The notes under the pieces are model-generated. The model worked only from the letters and a program-made list of their open reading frames with translations. It searched no databases and had not been told where the DNA came from. Of a stretch of 14,283 nt of DNA, positions 1-6,222 are shown piece after piece. The stretch covers positions 1-14,283 of the forward strand of contig CATLUC010000029.1 in assembly GCA_950059165.1 (NCBI GenBank), written 5' to 3'. The DNA comes from an uncultured Clostridium sp. Lineage in GTDB: Bacteria; Bacillota; Clostridia; TANB77; CAG-508. The stretch's first letter is position 1; each line of letters begins with the position of its first letter. The position numbers were made by a program, and so were the translations under genes.

Positions 1-192
1 ATGACCACATTTTTGCATATGACTTGCAACCATTAAAGAAACAAAATGACCAACGTGCAAACTGTCTGCTGTTGGATCAATTCCAATGTAAAAAGGAACA
101 GATTCTTTTCCAAAAAGTTTTTTAATTTCTTTAGGATGAGTCATTTGCTCGATATAGCCTCTTTCTTCTAATATAGTAAAAACATTTTCCAT
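1..192 (-). CDS. tyrS: Tyrosyl-tRNA synthetase, N-terminal 64 residues (runs off the left edge)
   Basis: Class I aminoacyl-tRNA synthetase that charges tRNA-Tyr in the cytoplasm. The visible part carries the Rossmann-fold start of bacterial TyrS: FYIGIDPTADSLHVGH at residues 34-49, where HVGH (46-49) is the HIGH-type ATP-binding motif and the GIDPTADSLH run is characteristic of TyrS rather than TrpS. The start is set at the ATG at 192, about 12 nt after an AAAGGA box. Two further in-frame ATG codons (204 and 201) sit almost on top of that box and would add three or four residues. The gene lies 84 nt downstream of the zinc-ribbon gene on the same strand, with a hairpin between them. I saw no T-box-like leader in that gap. 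The C-terminal KMSKS motif and S4 domain are outside the window. Confidence 0.93.
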   Translation of the reverse strand, partial: MENVFTILEERGYIEQMTHPKEIKKLFGKESVPFYIGIDPTADSLHVGHFVSLMVASHMQKCGH

Positions 193-236
193 TTTTAACA
201 TCATTCCTTTCCTAAAGCACAAATTTGTTTTAAATA

Positions 237-258
237 AAGTTGCTTTTTTAAGCAACTT
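237..258 (-). terminator. Hairpin between zinc-ribbon gene and tyrS
   Basis: Perfect 8-bp inverted repeat AAGTTGCT/AGCAACTT (237-244 and 251-258) with a 6-nt loop. On the minus strand it is followed by TATTTAAAA, a short and imperfect U-tract. It begins about 20 nt after the stop of the zinc-ribbon gene, so it could end or attenuate that transcript before tyrS. The weak U-tract leaves partial readthrough possible. Confidence 0.55.
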
Positions 259-276
259 CAATATTTTTAACCTTAA

Positions 277-558
277 TTAGTTATTTCCAAGTTCACCAAT
301 TGCATTTTTTAGTTCATTAATATTATTAATTTCTTTTTGATAATCTTGAAATTCTTGGTATTCCATAAAACGATTTAGGTTTTTAACAGTAATACCTGTA
401 TCAGTTGAGATAGTATTTAAAGAGTTTTCAAAACCATTTTCATTCACGTAAGATTTGAAAGTTGAAAATTCAAACCCATCTTTAGTACTACATTTAGGAC
501 ATACATTCCCTTCTGCTGTATAAAAATTACCACATCTACTACATCTATTTAATTCCAT
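277..558 (-). CDS. Small zinc-ribbon/HTH protein, YvyF-like
   Basis: 93-residue soluble protein. The N-terminus has a four-cysteine zinc knuckle, C6-x2-C9 and C20-x2-C23 (CSRC...CPKC). It is followed by a segment (about 35-68) with a helix-turn-helix look: FKSYVNENG then SLNTISTDTGITVKNLNRFMEY. The C-terminal 25 residues are acidic and Asn-rich. This order (zinc ribbon plus a short HTH like that in excisionase/MerR-type proteins) resembles the clostridial proteins named after the flagellar-operon protein YvyF. The family assignment is from memory of the pattern, and no flagellar gene is visible here. The ATG at 558 has a GGAGG box about 10 nt upstream. It probably has its own promoter in the 160-bp gap shared with the divergent VWA gene. 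Its exact role is unknown; DNA or RNA binding is an inference. Confidence 0.75.
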   Translation of the reverse strand: MELNRCSRCGNFYTAEGNVCPKCSTKDGFEFSTFKSYVNENGFENSLNTISTDTGITVKNLNRFMEYQEFQDYQKEINNINELKNAIGELGNN

Positions 559-610
559 AATTTTTTTTCCTCCACTTCATCTTTTGACAAATATTTTAAA
601 TTCTGTTCAC

Positions 611-616
611 ATTCTA
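611..616 (-). promoter_or_regulatory. Possible -10 box of the zinc-ribbon gene
   Basis: On the minus strand TATGATAGAAT gives a -10-like TAGAAT about 50 nt before the start codon. No convincing -35 element is present at the right distance, so this is a weak call. Confidence 0.3.
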
Positions 617-645
617 TCATAAAAATACAAAAAATGAAAGAGTAT

Positions 646-675
646 TTGTACAAAAAACATAAATTATGTTATAAT
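646..675 (+). promoter_or_regulatory. Promoter of the VWA gene
   Basis: TTGTAC (646-651), 18-nt spacer, then TATAAT (670-675) preceded by an extended -10 TG (TGTTATAAT). The ATG at 722 follows after about 40 nt of leader with a strong GGAGG site. Confidence 0.7.
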
Positions 676-721
676 TAAAATAGTAGATGTAACATAACAA
701 GAGAAAAAGGAGGAAAAGACC

Positions 722-2113
722 ATGAAAATAAAAATTATTAATACAATTTGTGTTTTTGTGGCTTTAGTATTTATATTATCTAACTTTTCATTTAGTGTTT
801 TTACTCCACATATTTATGAATATGAGTCAAATGGTCAAAAAGTAATAGCTTATGCAGAATTAAATGCAGCAACAATTACTTTACCATCAGGAAAAAGAAT
901 ACAAGGAACAAATGTTAATGGTGGTACAGCTATGAATATACAGACTATTACTGAGCCACTTCAAGTAGTAATAGTTATAGATGCATCAGGAAGTATGGAA
1001 TCAATATGCAAAGAAGGTGGTATTAGGATGGATTTAGCAAAACAAGCTGCTAATAATTTAGTGGATAATTTGTTTAAAGTGGCTAAAGATGTTAAAATAA
1101 GTGTAATTTCTTTTCCTGTAGATTCAAGAATTCAAATAGAAGAATCTAATGATATAGAAAGTATAAAAGATTCTATAAACGGAATACATGCAGCTGGTGG
1201 AACAATTATATCATCAGCTTTAAGTGAAGCAGAAATAATTTTTTCGAGATTGCAATATAGGTATAAAGAAAATGAAATGAATTATTTTTTGGTAAACATA
1301 ACAGATGGAGGGGATGGAAAACCAGAAATTGCTTATAAAAAATTAATAGAAATGAGAAATAAAAACATCCATATTTATAATGTATTACTAGAAACTGAAT
1401 TTACAGATGCATTTACAGGAACTTATGGGGATGCAGGAATTATATATTCAGAAGTTAAAACAGGTGAATTACTAGAAGTTTATGATGAAATATATAATCT
1501 AATATGTTCAGAATTTGTAGAGAGTAGTGTAACAGATTTTACGGAAAATGCCCAAAATTATTTTATAACAAATGATGATTTATATATGTTTTTGGACCAA
1601 GAAATGTTACAAGGAAGTAAGTTAGAATTAGAATATATTATAAACATAAAAAGCTCAATACCTTGTACAAAAATAGAATTACAAGAAGAAGTAGATAAAA
1701 ACCTGAATTTTGATTTGTCGTCTAAGTTGATTTCAGAAGATAAAAAGAATGAAGATTATGGTTGGCAGGTTAATGAAAATTTAAGCTACAAAAATGGACA
1801 TAATTTAGTATTATCTATTAGTAAAACACCAGATGGGGACTCAGAATATGTAATGAGAAGAGGGAGAAGCTATCAAACTAAATTAGTATTATCTACTTTA
1901 TTAACAAGCCAAATAGAAGATATGAATTATAAAAACAAATTAACTTTTAGATTAAACGAAGATAATAATTTGTCTCAAACTTTGGAAGCTATGGAAGTAA
2001 ATATAATTCCACCATTTGGAGAAGATAAAAATTATAATAAAATGTGGATATTAATATTAATTAGCACACTTGGAGGAGTAAGCATTGTTATTTATAAAAG
2101 GATTTTAAAATGA
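722..2113 (+). CDS. Membrane-anchored von Willebrand factor type A (VWA) domain protein
   Basis: 463-residue surface protein. Residues 5-25 are a hydrophobic signal/anchor segment. Residues about 82-265 form a VWA domain with an apparently complete MIDAS metal site: DASGS at 87-91, T161 in GGTIISSAL, and D195 in ITDGGDG. The following region (about 270-435) is beta-rich and not recognised. A C-terminal transmembrane helix (about 442-458, ILILISTLGGVSIVIY) is followed by the basic tail KRILK, so the protein probably faces outwards and is held at both ends or by its C-terminus. There is no LPXTG sortase motif. VWA domains with an intact MIDAS usually mediate metal-dependent protein contacts; the ligand here is unknown. 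The ATG at 722 has a GGAGG box 8 nt upstream. It appears monocistronic, since the rubrerythrin gene downstream has its own promoter. Confidence 0.88.
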   Translation: MKIKIINTICVFVALVFILSNFSFSVFTPHIYEYESNGQKVIAYAELNAATITLPSGKRIQGTNVNGGTAMNIQTITEPLQVVIVIDASGSMESICKEGGIRMDLAKQAANNLVDNLFKVAKDVKISVISFPVDSRIQIEESNDIESIKDSINGIHAAGGTIISSALSEAEIIFSRLQYRYKENEMNYFLVNITDGGDGKPEIAYKKLIEMRNKNIHIYNVLLETEFTDAFTGTYGDAGIIYSEVKTGELLEVYDEIYNLICSEFVESSVTDFTENAQNYFITNDDLYMFLDQEMLQGSKLELEYIINIKSSIPCTKIELQEEVDKNLNFDLSSKLISEDKKNEDYGWQVNENLSYKNGHNLVLSISKTPDGDSEYVMRRGRSYQTKLVLSTLLTSQIEDMNYKNKLTFRLNEDNNLSQTLEAMEVNIIPPFGEDKNYNKMWILILISTLGGVSIVIYKRILK

Positions 2114-2119
2114 AAAATA

Positions 2120-2147
2120 TTGACAAATTTGTAAAAACGTATATAAT
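2120..2147 (+). promoter_or_regulatory. Strong promoter of the rubrerythrin gene
   Basis: Perfect consensus TTGACA (2120-2125), 16-nt spacer, perfect TATAAT (2142-2147), starting only 6 nt after the stop codon of the VWA gene. With the strong AAGGAGG site at 2163-2169 it predicts high expression. No clear PerR-like operator was recognised by eye. Confidence 0.85.
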
Positions 2148-2177
2148 CAAATAGAACAAATTAAGGAGGTAAAAAAT

Positions 2178-2726
2178 ATGAAAGCTTATGTATGTAAAGT
2201 ATGTGGATATATTCACTTTGGAGAAGAAGCTCCTGAAAGATGTCCACAATGTGGAGCAGGAAAAGAAAAATTTGAAGAAAGAAAACAAGAACAAGGAGCA
2301 AGCCAATATGCAGATGAACACAAAATAGGAGTAGCCCAAGGGCTAGATGCAGAAGTAGTAAAAGGACTAAAAGACAATTTTATGGGAGAATGTACAGAAG
2401 TTGGAATGTATATAGCAATGAGTCGTCAAGCAGACAGAGATGGTTATCCAGAAATAGCAGAAGCATTTAAAAGATATGCATGGGAAGAAGCAGAACATGC
2501 AGCAAAATTTGCTGAACTACTAGGAGAAGTTGTATATGAAGACACAAAGAAAAATGTAATGTTAAGAGCAGAAGCAGAATGTGGAGCATGTATGGGTAAA
2601 AAAGAATTAGCAACAAGAGCAAAAGAATTAGGATATGATGCAATACATGATACAGTTCATGAAATGTGCAAAGATGAAGCAAGACATGGAAAAGGCTTTG
2701 AAGGACTATTAAAAAGATATTTTTAA
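2178..2726 (+). CDS. Reverse rubrerythrin (N-terminal rubredoxin plus diiron domain)
   Basis: 182-residue non-haem iron protein of oxidative-stress defence in anaerobes. The rubredoxin Fe(Cys)4 domain is at the N-terminus (C6-x2-C9 and C22-x2-C25), the reverse of classical rubrerythrin. The ferritin-like four-helix diiron domain follows. Likely ligands are E71 or E74 (GECTE), E104 and H107 (EEAEH), E134 (AEAE), and E167 and H170 (EARH). Reverse rubrerythrins of clostridia act as terminal NAD(P)H-dependent peroxidases, reducing H2O2 (and O2) with electrons from rubredoxin/NADH partners; that role is family knowledge. The gene stands alone, with a consensus promoter and RBS 8 nt before the ATG, and its stop lies in the stem of a palindromic repeat. 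It supports an anaerobic host. Confidence 0.95.
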   Translation: MKAYVCKVCGYIHFGEEAPERCPQCGAGKEKFEERKQEQGASQYADEHKIGVAQGLDAEVVKGLKDNFMGECTEVGMYIAMSRQADRDGYPEIAEAFKRYAWEEAEHAAKFAELLGEVVYEDTKKNVMLRAEAECGACMGKKELATRAKELGYDAIHDTVHEMCKDEARHGKGFEGLLKRYF

Positions 2727-2760
2727 ATGTCGTGTTGGGGACGTTTCTTTTGCGACATTT
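2725..2760 (+). repeat. Palindromic repeat, GGGGACGTTTC type, copy 1
   Basis: 8-bp perfect stem AAATGTCG/CGACATTT (2725-2732 and 2753-2760) enclosing a 20-nt loop with the core TTGGGGACGTTTC. The left arm contains the last two bases of the rubrerythrin stop codon, so the element abuts the coding region exactly. It is the inverse of the copy at 6167-6202. It may also act as a transcription terminator, since the right arm runs into TTT. Confidence 0.85.
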
Positions 2761-2766
2761 TTATGT

Positions 2767-2802
2767 AAATGTGACGTTGGGGACGTTTCCTTTTTCACAT
2801 TT
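2767..2802 (+). repeat. Palindromic repeat, GGGGACGTTTC type, copy 2
   Basis: Tandem neighbour of copy 1. The stem is AAATGTGA/TCACATTT (2767-2774 and 2795-2802), again around a 20-nt loop with the same TTGGGGACGTTTC core. Compared with copy 1, the two innermost stem pairs differ on both arms, so pairing is kept. A half element GTGAAATTTGGGACATATCT follows at 2805-2824. It matches 18 of 20 bases of 4694-4713. Confidence 0.85.
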
Positions 2803-2836
2803 TTGTGAAATTTGGGACATATCTTTTGTAGGATTT

Positions 2837-2871
2837 AGATAGGATTTGGGGACGGCCCCAAAATCCTATCT
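2837..2871. repeat. Palindromic repeat, GGGGACGGCCCC type, probable bidirectional terminator
   Basis: Near-perfect hairpin: AGATAGGATTTGGGG, 4-nt loop ACGG, then CCCCAAAATCCTATCT with one bulged A, followed by TTTT. It sits between convergent genes (rubrerythrin + and thioesterase -) and can serve as a terminator on either strand. Its inner 20-mer (2841-2860) recurs exactly at 8701-8720, and inverted at 8762-8781 and 11090-11109. Confidence 0.85.
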
Positions 2872-2887
2872 TTTAAAATATAAATAA

Positions 2888-3301
2888 TTATTTTAAATCC
2901 ATAAACTTATCATAAAAATTAGGAATTTGCTTTTGCAAACGAATTGGTTTTAAATTCAAGTCAGTAAAGCAATGTTTTGTTTCACCAGTTAACACTAAAT
3001 TTTCAGTTTTTTGTTCAATAATTTTATATCCCATAGTTAATCGAACACCATTAAAATCCTTTACAAAAGGTTTAATTTCTATAACATCATCAAAAGTAAC
3101 ATGTTGTTTAAAACTACAATTTACAGCAAGTACAGGTATCATAATGCCTTGTTTTTCAAAAGCAGAATAAGGCATTTTATAAAAATCTAGCATTTTACAT
3201 CTTGCTTCTTCTAAAAAACGTATATAGTTAGAATGGTGAACAATTCCCATTCGGTCTGTTTCATAATAATTAATTTTTCTTGTAAATGAAAAGTCTGTCA
3301 T
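2888..3301 (-). CDS. Acyl-CoA thioesterase, hotdog fold, YbgC/4HBT family
   Basis: 137-residue cytoplasmic enzyme of the 4-hydroxybenzoyl-CoA thioesterase-like hotdog family. The N-terminal signature YYETDRMGIVHHSNYIRFLEEAR (residues 12-34) carries the catalytic-type Asp (D16), the following H22/H23 and Y26 of the Y-x-x-x-D...H-x-x-Y pattern, and E31/E32 at the start of the long helix. Length matches the family (about 130-140). It should hydrolyse acyl-CoA or acyl-ACP thioesters; the substrate cannot be read from sequence. The ATG at 3301 is preceded by AAAGGAAG about 7 nt upstream. It is convergent with rubrerythrin and divergent from the MFS gene. Confidence 0.9.
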   Translation of the reverse strand: MTDFSFTRKINYYETDRMGIVHHSNYIRFLEEARCKMLDFYKMPYSAFEKQGIMIPVLAVNCSFKQHVTFDDVIEIKPFVKDFNGVRLTMGYKIIEQKTENLVLTGETKHCFTDLNLKPIRLQKQIPNFYDKFMDLK

Positions 3302-3326
3302 AAAATCGCTTCCTTTCTTGTTAAAA

Positions 3327-3332
3327 AGTATA
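3327..3332 (-). promoter_or_regulatory. -10 box of the thioesterase gene
   Basis: On the minus strand TGTTATACT gives an extended -10 (TGnTATACT) about 26 nt before the start codon. The -35 at 17 nt (TAGATT) is poor, as is common with extended -10 promoters. Confidence 0.5.
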
Positions 3333-3418
3333 ACACAAATAAGAAAAATAATCTACTTGCGAAAAATGTAATTTTATGATAAATTTATGAAGAAAATAAA
3401 AAATCGAAAGAGAATAAT

Positions 3419-4663
3419 ATGGAAGAGAAACGAGTATCAAAGATAAGAAAATCAAATATGAAATTATTTACAGTTTACCAAATGATAGGACTAGATTATA
3501 TATTTTATTATGGTATAGAAGTTTTATTTTTATCACAAGTAAAAGGAATATCAGATGCCAATATTGTATTATCTAGTTCTATTTATGCTATATTTAATTT
3601 AATAATGCAAATGCCGGCAATGGTAATTGTAAATAAAATAGGGAAAAGAAATAGCATTTTATTAGGAAACATATTAAGAATAGTAAGTGTTGTACTAGTT
3701 ATGTGTAGCCTAAACTTTGGAATGGTAATATTAGCAAGGTTTATTAAAGCAATTGCATATAGTTTAACCAATATATGTTTATCACCATTTTTAAATGTTT
3801 CTATACCAAAAACCGACAAAAAAGGAGAAATATTTTCTCATATTGATGGAAAAGGATATTCTAAATATTGCTACATAGCAGCAATTTCTAAGGTACTATC
3901 AGGATATTTTTATACAATCAATCCTTATATACCAATGACACTATGTACAATTGCTTTGATTTTCGCAACATTTATTGCATATAATTTCATTGATGTTGAG
4001 GAATACACGGGAGAAAAGACAGAAAAGATAACATTAAAAGAAAATTTACAAAACTTAAAAGAGGGATTTAGTTATATTTTTAAATCAGAAAGATTAAAAG
4101 CCCTAATGCTCATGTTAGGTGTTATTTGGGGATTGATAACATTATTAGAAACATATCAAAATACCTTGCTAAAAGACATAAAAATGTCTGCAACTTACAT
4201 AGGAATAATCTATGCAACTGTACAAATGATAACAGGGTTTACTTCAAAAAAAGCAAACGAATTTAATATCAAATTTAAGAATAAATCATTAACAATATTA
4301 GGTTTGATAATGACAATTGGATGTATAGTTATTGGAACGACAATGATTTTAAGAATACCAATTGGATTGCAACTAGTAATTATTATAAGCGTATTTTGCA
4401 TTAGACATGCATGTAAAGGTGTTTTCCAAATTGTCAAAAAACGTTATTTGGGAAATTTTGCTACAAATGAGATTTTACCTAAAATTTATGCTTGTAATGG
4501 AATAGTTACAAATCTTATGAAAGCATTTGTAGAGTATACAGGAAGTGCATTTTTGGTCATAATGAACATTAAGCAGGCAACATTAGCAATAGGCATAACA
4601 TTTACATTGATAGTAGTAGCAATATCTATTTATATGAAACCAAGAGTTGGAGTAAACATGTGA
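3419..4663 (+). CDS. Major facilitator superfamily permease
   Basis: 414-residue polytopic inner-membrane protein with about 12 hydrophobic segments in two halves, separated by a charged cytoplasmic loop (about residues 193-220, DVEEYTGEKTEKITLKENLQNLKEGFSYIFKSERLK). The loop motif between TM2 and TM3 (VNKIGKRNSILLGNILRI, about 71-88) corresponds to the conserved MFS loop (G-x3-D-R/K-x-G-R/K-R). The neighbourhood gives no clue to the substrate. The ATG at 3419 has only a weak AAAGAG-type RBS. The stop TGA at 4661-4663 forms part of a palindromic repeat arm. Arginine codons are AGA-rich and no CGG is used in frame. Confidence 0.85.
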   Translation: MEEKRVSKIRKSNMKLFTVYQMIGLDYIFYYGIEVLFLSQVKGISDANIVLSSSIYAIFNLIMQMPAMVIVNKIGKRNSILLGNILRIVSVVLVMCSLNFGMVILARFIKAIAYSLTNICLSPFLNVSIPKTDKKGEIFSHIDGKGYSKYCYIAAISKVLSGYFYTINPYIPMTLCTIALIFATFIAYNFIDVEEYTGEKTEKITLKENLQNLKEGFSYIFKSERLKALMLMLGVIWGLITLLETYQNTLLKDIKMSATYIGIIYATVQMITGFTSKKANEFNIKFKNKSLTILGLIMTIGCIVIGTTMILRIPIGLQLVIIISVFCIRHACKGVFQIVKKRYLGNFATNEILPKIYACNGIVTNLMKAFVEYTGSAFLVIMNIKQATLAIGITFTLIVVAISIYMKPRVGVNM

Positions 4664-4689
4664 AATTAGGGACGTTTCCTTTTTCACAT
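4658..4689 (+). repeat. Palindromic repeat at the MFS stop codon
   Basis: Stem ATGTGA/TCACAT (4658-4663 and 4684-4689) around a 20-nt loop with AGGGACGTTTCC. It is the same architecture as the copies at 2725-2802. The TGA stop of the MFS gene is the 3' half of the left arm. Confidence 0.8.
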
Positions 4690-4693
4690 TTTT

Positions 4694-4800
4694 GTGAAAT
4701 TGGGGACACATCTCTTATAATAATAGCTTTATAGTTATTGTTACATAGATGTGTCCCTAATGTCACAAAAAGGAGCAAAAAGAAACGTCCCCAATTTCAC
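4694..4800. repeat. Compound inverted repeat between convergent genes, probable terminator
   Basis: GTGAAATTGGGGACACATCT (4694-4713) can pair with 4747-4766 (ending GTCAC) with two imperfect positions across a 33-nt loop. Its first 14 bases can alternatively pair perfectly with GTCCCCAATTTCAC at 4787-4800, so two mutually exclusive folds exist. The right end contains the stop codon of the hydrolase (TGA on the minus strand, 4797-4799). It looks like several GGGGAC elements nested in each other, and it is placed where both convergent transcripts should stop. Confidence 0.75.
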
Positions 4801-6002
4801 CTAGTCCATGCATCTTCAATTTTTTTATCTTTTTTATTATACATATGTTCCATAATTTTTTTAACCATAGTTTTATCAGATGAAATAGCATGATGTCCAT
4901 CATTAAGTTTAAGTGCTGAAATAGGAATATTATGTTGTTTGCAAACTTCTTCGATATATCTGCAAGACCTCAAAGAAACCATACCATCTGATGTTTCATC
5001 AAATAAAACATTATTAGAAACATATAATAAAACTCCAGTAGCATTTAGAGATTTTATAGAATTTTCTAAAGTTTTTTTAGTGCAATATGTTGTAACATTA
5101 GTAAAATCTACTTGTCTTAATTTTGCTAAAGTTTGCTCATTAAATAAATCTTTAAGATAATTTTCATCATATCTATCTAAATGTTGATTAGGAACGCCAT
5201 CTTCACCTAATGAAGATATATCATAATCCATATGTGACTGACTAAACACATTCCAATGTAAATTAGTCAAAATTTTTGCAGGTGAAAGTTTATCATTTAA
5301 AGACTGCGTTTGTTTTGTTCTAGGTCTAATTTGTTGTAAAAAGGGAATAAATCTTTTTATCATATTTTCTGGAATTTTCTTAAGTGTTTCATCTGCTTTA
5401 GCATATAGCAAATTAGGAGAAGCATAGATGGTACCTAAGTAGGGAGCTTCAGCAGATACTACATGAAGTTTGTCTAAATTGCTATTTTGCAAATATTTTA
5501 ACATAGCAACTGTCATAGTTCCACATTTAGATATTCCAAGAATATTTATGCCTTTACAATGTTCCATATTTTTAAGTTTATTTACTTTATGTGCTAATAG
5601 CCTAGACTGTTCTTCTAATGGGGCATCTTTATCTACTAAGATAGTTAAAGCTTTTATTCTTGAATTTTTATTTTCTAAATCATTTAAATAATTTTTAATT
5701 CCCCAACCATTATTTCCATCAAAAGATGTTCCAGTTTTAGAATAATTTTCAGGTCTCATACCATCTAAAAGTATGAAATATTCAAAGTCAGAATTAGTAT
5801 TATTAGCTTGTTTACCAAATTCCGTGCTATATTTAACAACACTAAAAGCTTTACCAGCATTATTTCTTGTTGCTTCTTCCCACTTGTTTTCTTCTAAACT
5901 ATATTTACGTATTGGCTGACAACAAGCTATGCAACTTCTTTTGTTTCCAAATTTTACTTTACCAAATAAACTAGTACTCTTGTAAGTATCTGAAACTTTC
6001 AA
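4797..6002 (-). CDS. Alpha/beta-hydrolase, lipase-like, putative
   Basis: About 401 residues, no signal peptide or membrane helix, so probably cytoplasmic. In numbering from the upstream GTG at 6011, the nucleophile elbow is LGISKCGTM with S161 after a beta-strand (GINIL). The acid is likely D342 in SDGMVSLRS, a pattern typical of the catalytic Asp loop of triacylglycerol-type lipases. The His is H373 or H374 in DGHHAIS. Elbow consensus G-x-S-x-G is altered to G-x-S-x-C-G. Substrate unknown; esterase or lipase activity is inferred. I prefer the TTG at 6002, because an AGAGG box lies 8 nt before it, whereas the GTG at 6011 directly touches that box. The stop falls in the repeat at 4787-4800. 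It is divergent from dnaE with overlapping promoters. Confidence 0.72.
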   Translation of the reverse strand: MKVSDTYKSTSLFGKVKFGNKRSCIACCQPIRKYSLEENKWEEATRNNAGKAFSVVKYSTEFGKQANNTNSDFEYFILLDGMRPENYSKTGTSFDGNNGWGIKNYLNDLENKNSRIKALTILVDKDAPLEEQSRLLAHKVNKLKNMEHCKGINILGISKCGTMTVAMLKYLQNSNLDKLHVVSAEAPYLGTIYASPNLLYAKADETLKKIPENMIKRFIPFLQQIRPRTKQTQSLNDKLSPAKILTNLHWNVFSQSHMDYDISSLGEDGVPNQHLDRYDENYLKDLFNEQTLAKLRQVDFTNVTTYCTKKTLENSIKSLNATGVLLYVSNNVLFDETSDGMVSLRSCRYIEEVCKQHNIPISALKLNDGHHAISSDKTMVKKIMEHMYNKKDKKIEDAWTR

Positions 6003-6102
6003 TATTAACACCTCTTTTTAATTATAGAAAATTTTAATTATGCTTCTTTTGTTCTATTTTCGCATGACGAAAATATTATCTAGCAACAGTGATTATGTTT
6101 AT

Positions 6103-6131
6103 ATTATAACATTAAATCACATATTTGTAAA
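6103..6131 (-). promoter_or_regulatory. Promoter of the hydrolase gene
   Basis: On the minus strand TTTACA (6131-6126), 17-nt spacer, then TGTTATAAT with a perfect extended -10 (TATAAT at 6108-6103). The leader would be about 95 nt. A second TATAAT lies closer to the gene (6026-6021) but without a good -35. Confidence 0.65.
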
Positions 6132-6153
6132 ACAAAACAAAATGTGATATAAA
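6125..6153 (+). promoter_or_regulatory. Promoter of dnaE
   Basis: TTGTAA (6125-6130), 17-nt spacer, TATAAA (6148-6153) with an extended TG at 6145-6146. Its -35 region overlaps the -35 region of the divergent hydrolase promoter (shared bases 6126-6130), so the two may compete. Confidence 0.65.
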
Positions 6154-6166
6154 GATAAAGAATAAA

Positions 6167-6202
6167 AAATGTCGCAAAGGAAATATCCCCAACACGACAT
6201 TT
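6167..6202 (-). repeat. Palindromic repeat in the dnaE leader
   Basis: Stem AAATGTCG/CGACATTT (6167-6174 and 6195-6202) around a 20-nt loop containing ATCCCCAACA. It is the reverse-oriented counterpart of 2725-2760, with the same stem and a slightly diverged loop. It lies in the 5' leader of dnaE, about 9 nt before the RBS, and contains a spurious upstream in-frame ATG at 6169. Confidence 0.85.
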
Positions 6203-6222
6203 TACATAAAAGGAGAAAAAAG

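Noticed and set aside
193..276. T-box riboswitch before tyrS
   Set aside because: The gap is under 90 nt and shows only one short hairpin. No T-box bulge sequence or antiterminator was recognised.
2725..2871. CRISPR array
   Set aside because: The repeats are palindromic, of different types and orientations, with no regular spacers and no cas genes nearby.
6169..6222. In-frame ATG at 6169 as the dnaE start
   Set aside because: It lies inside a palindromic repeat arm, has no RBS, and adds residues not found in DnaE. ATG 6223 has AGGAG at the right distance and starts the conserved PHP sequence.
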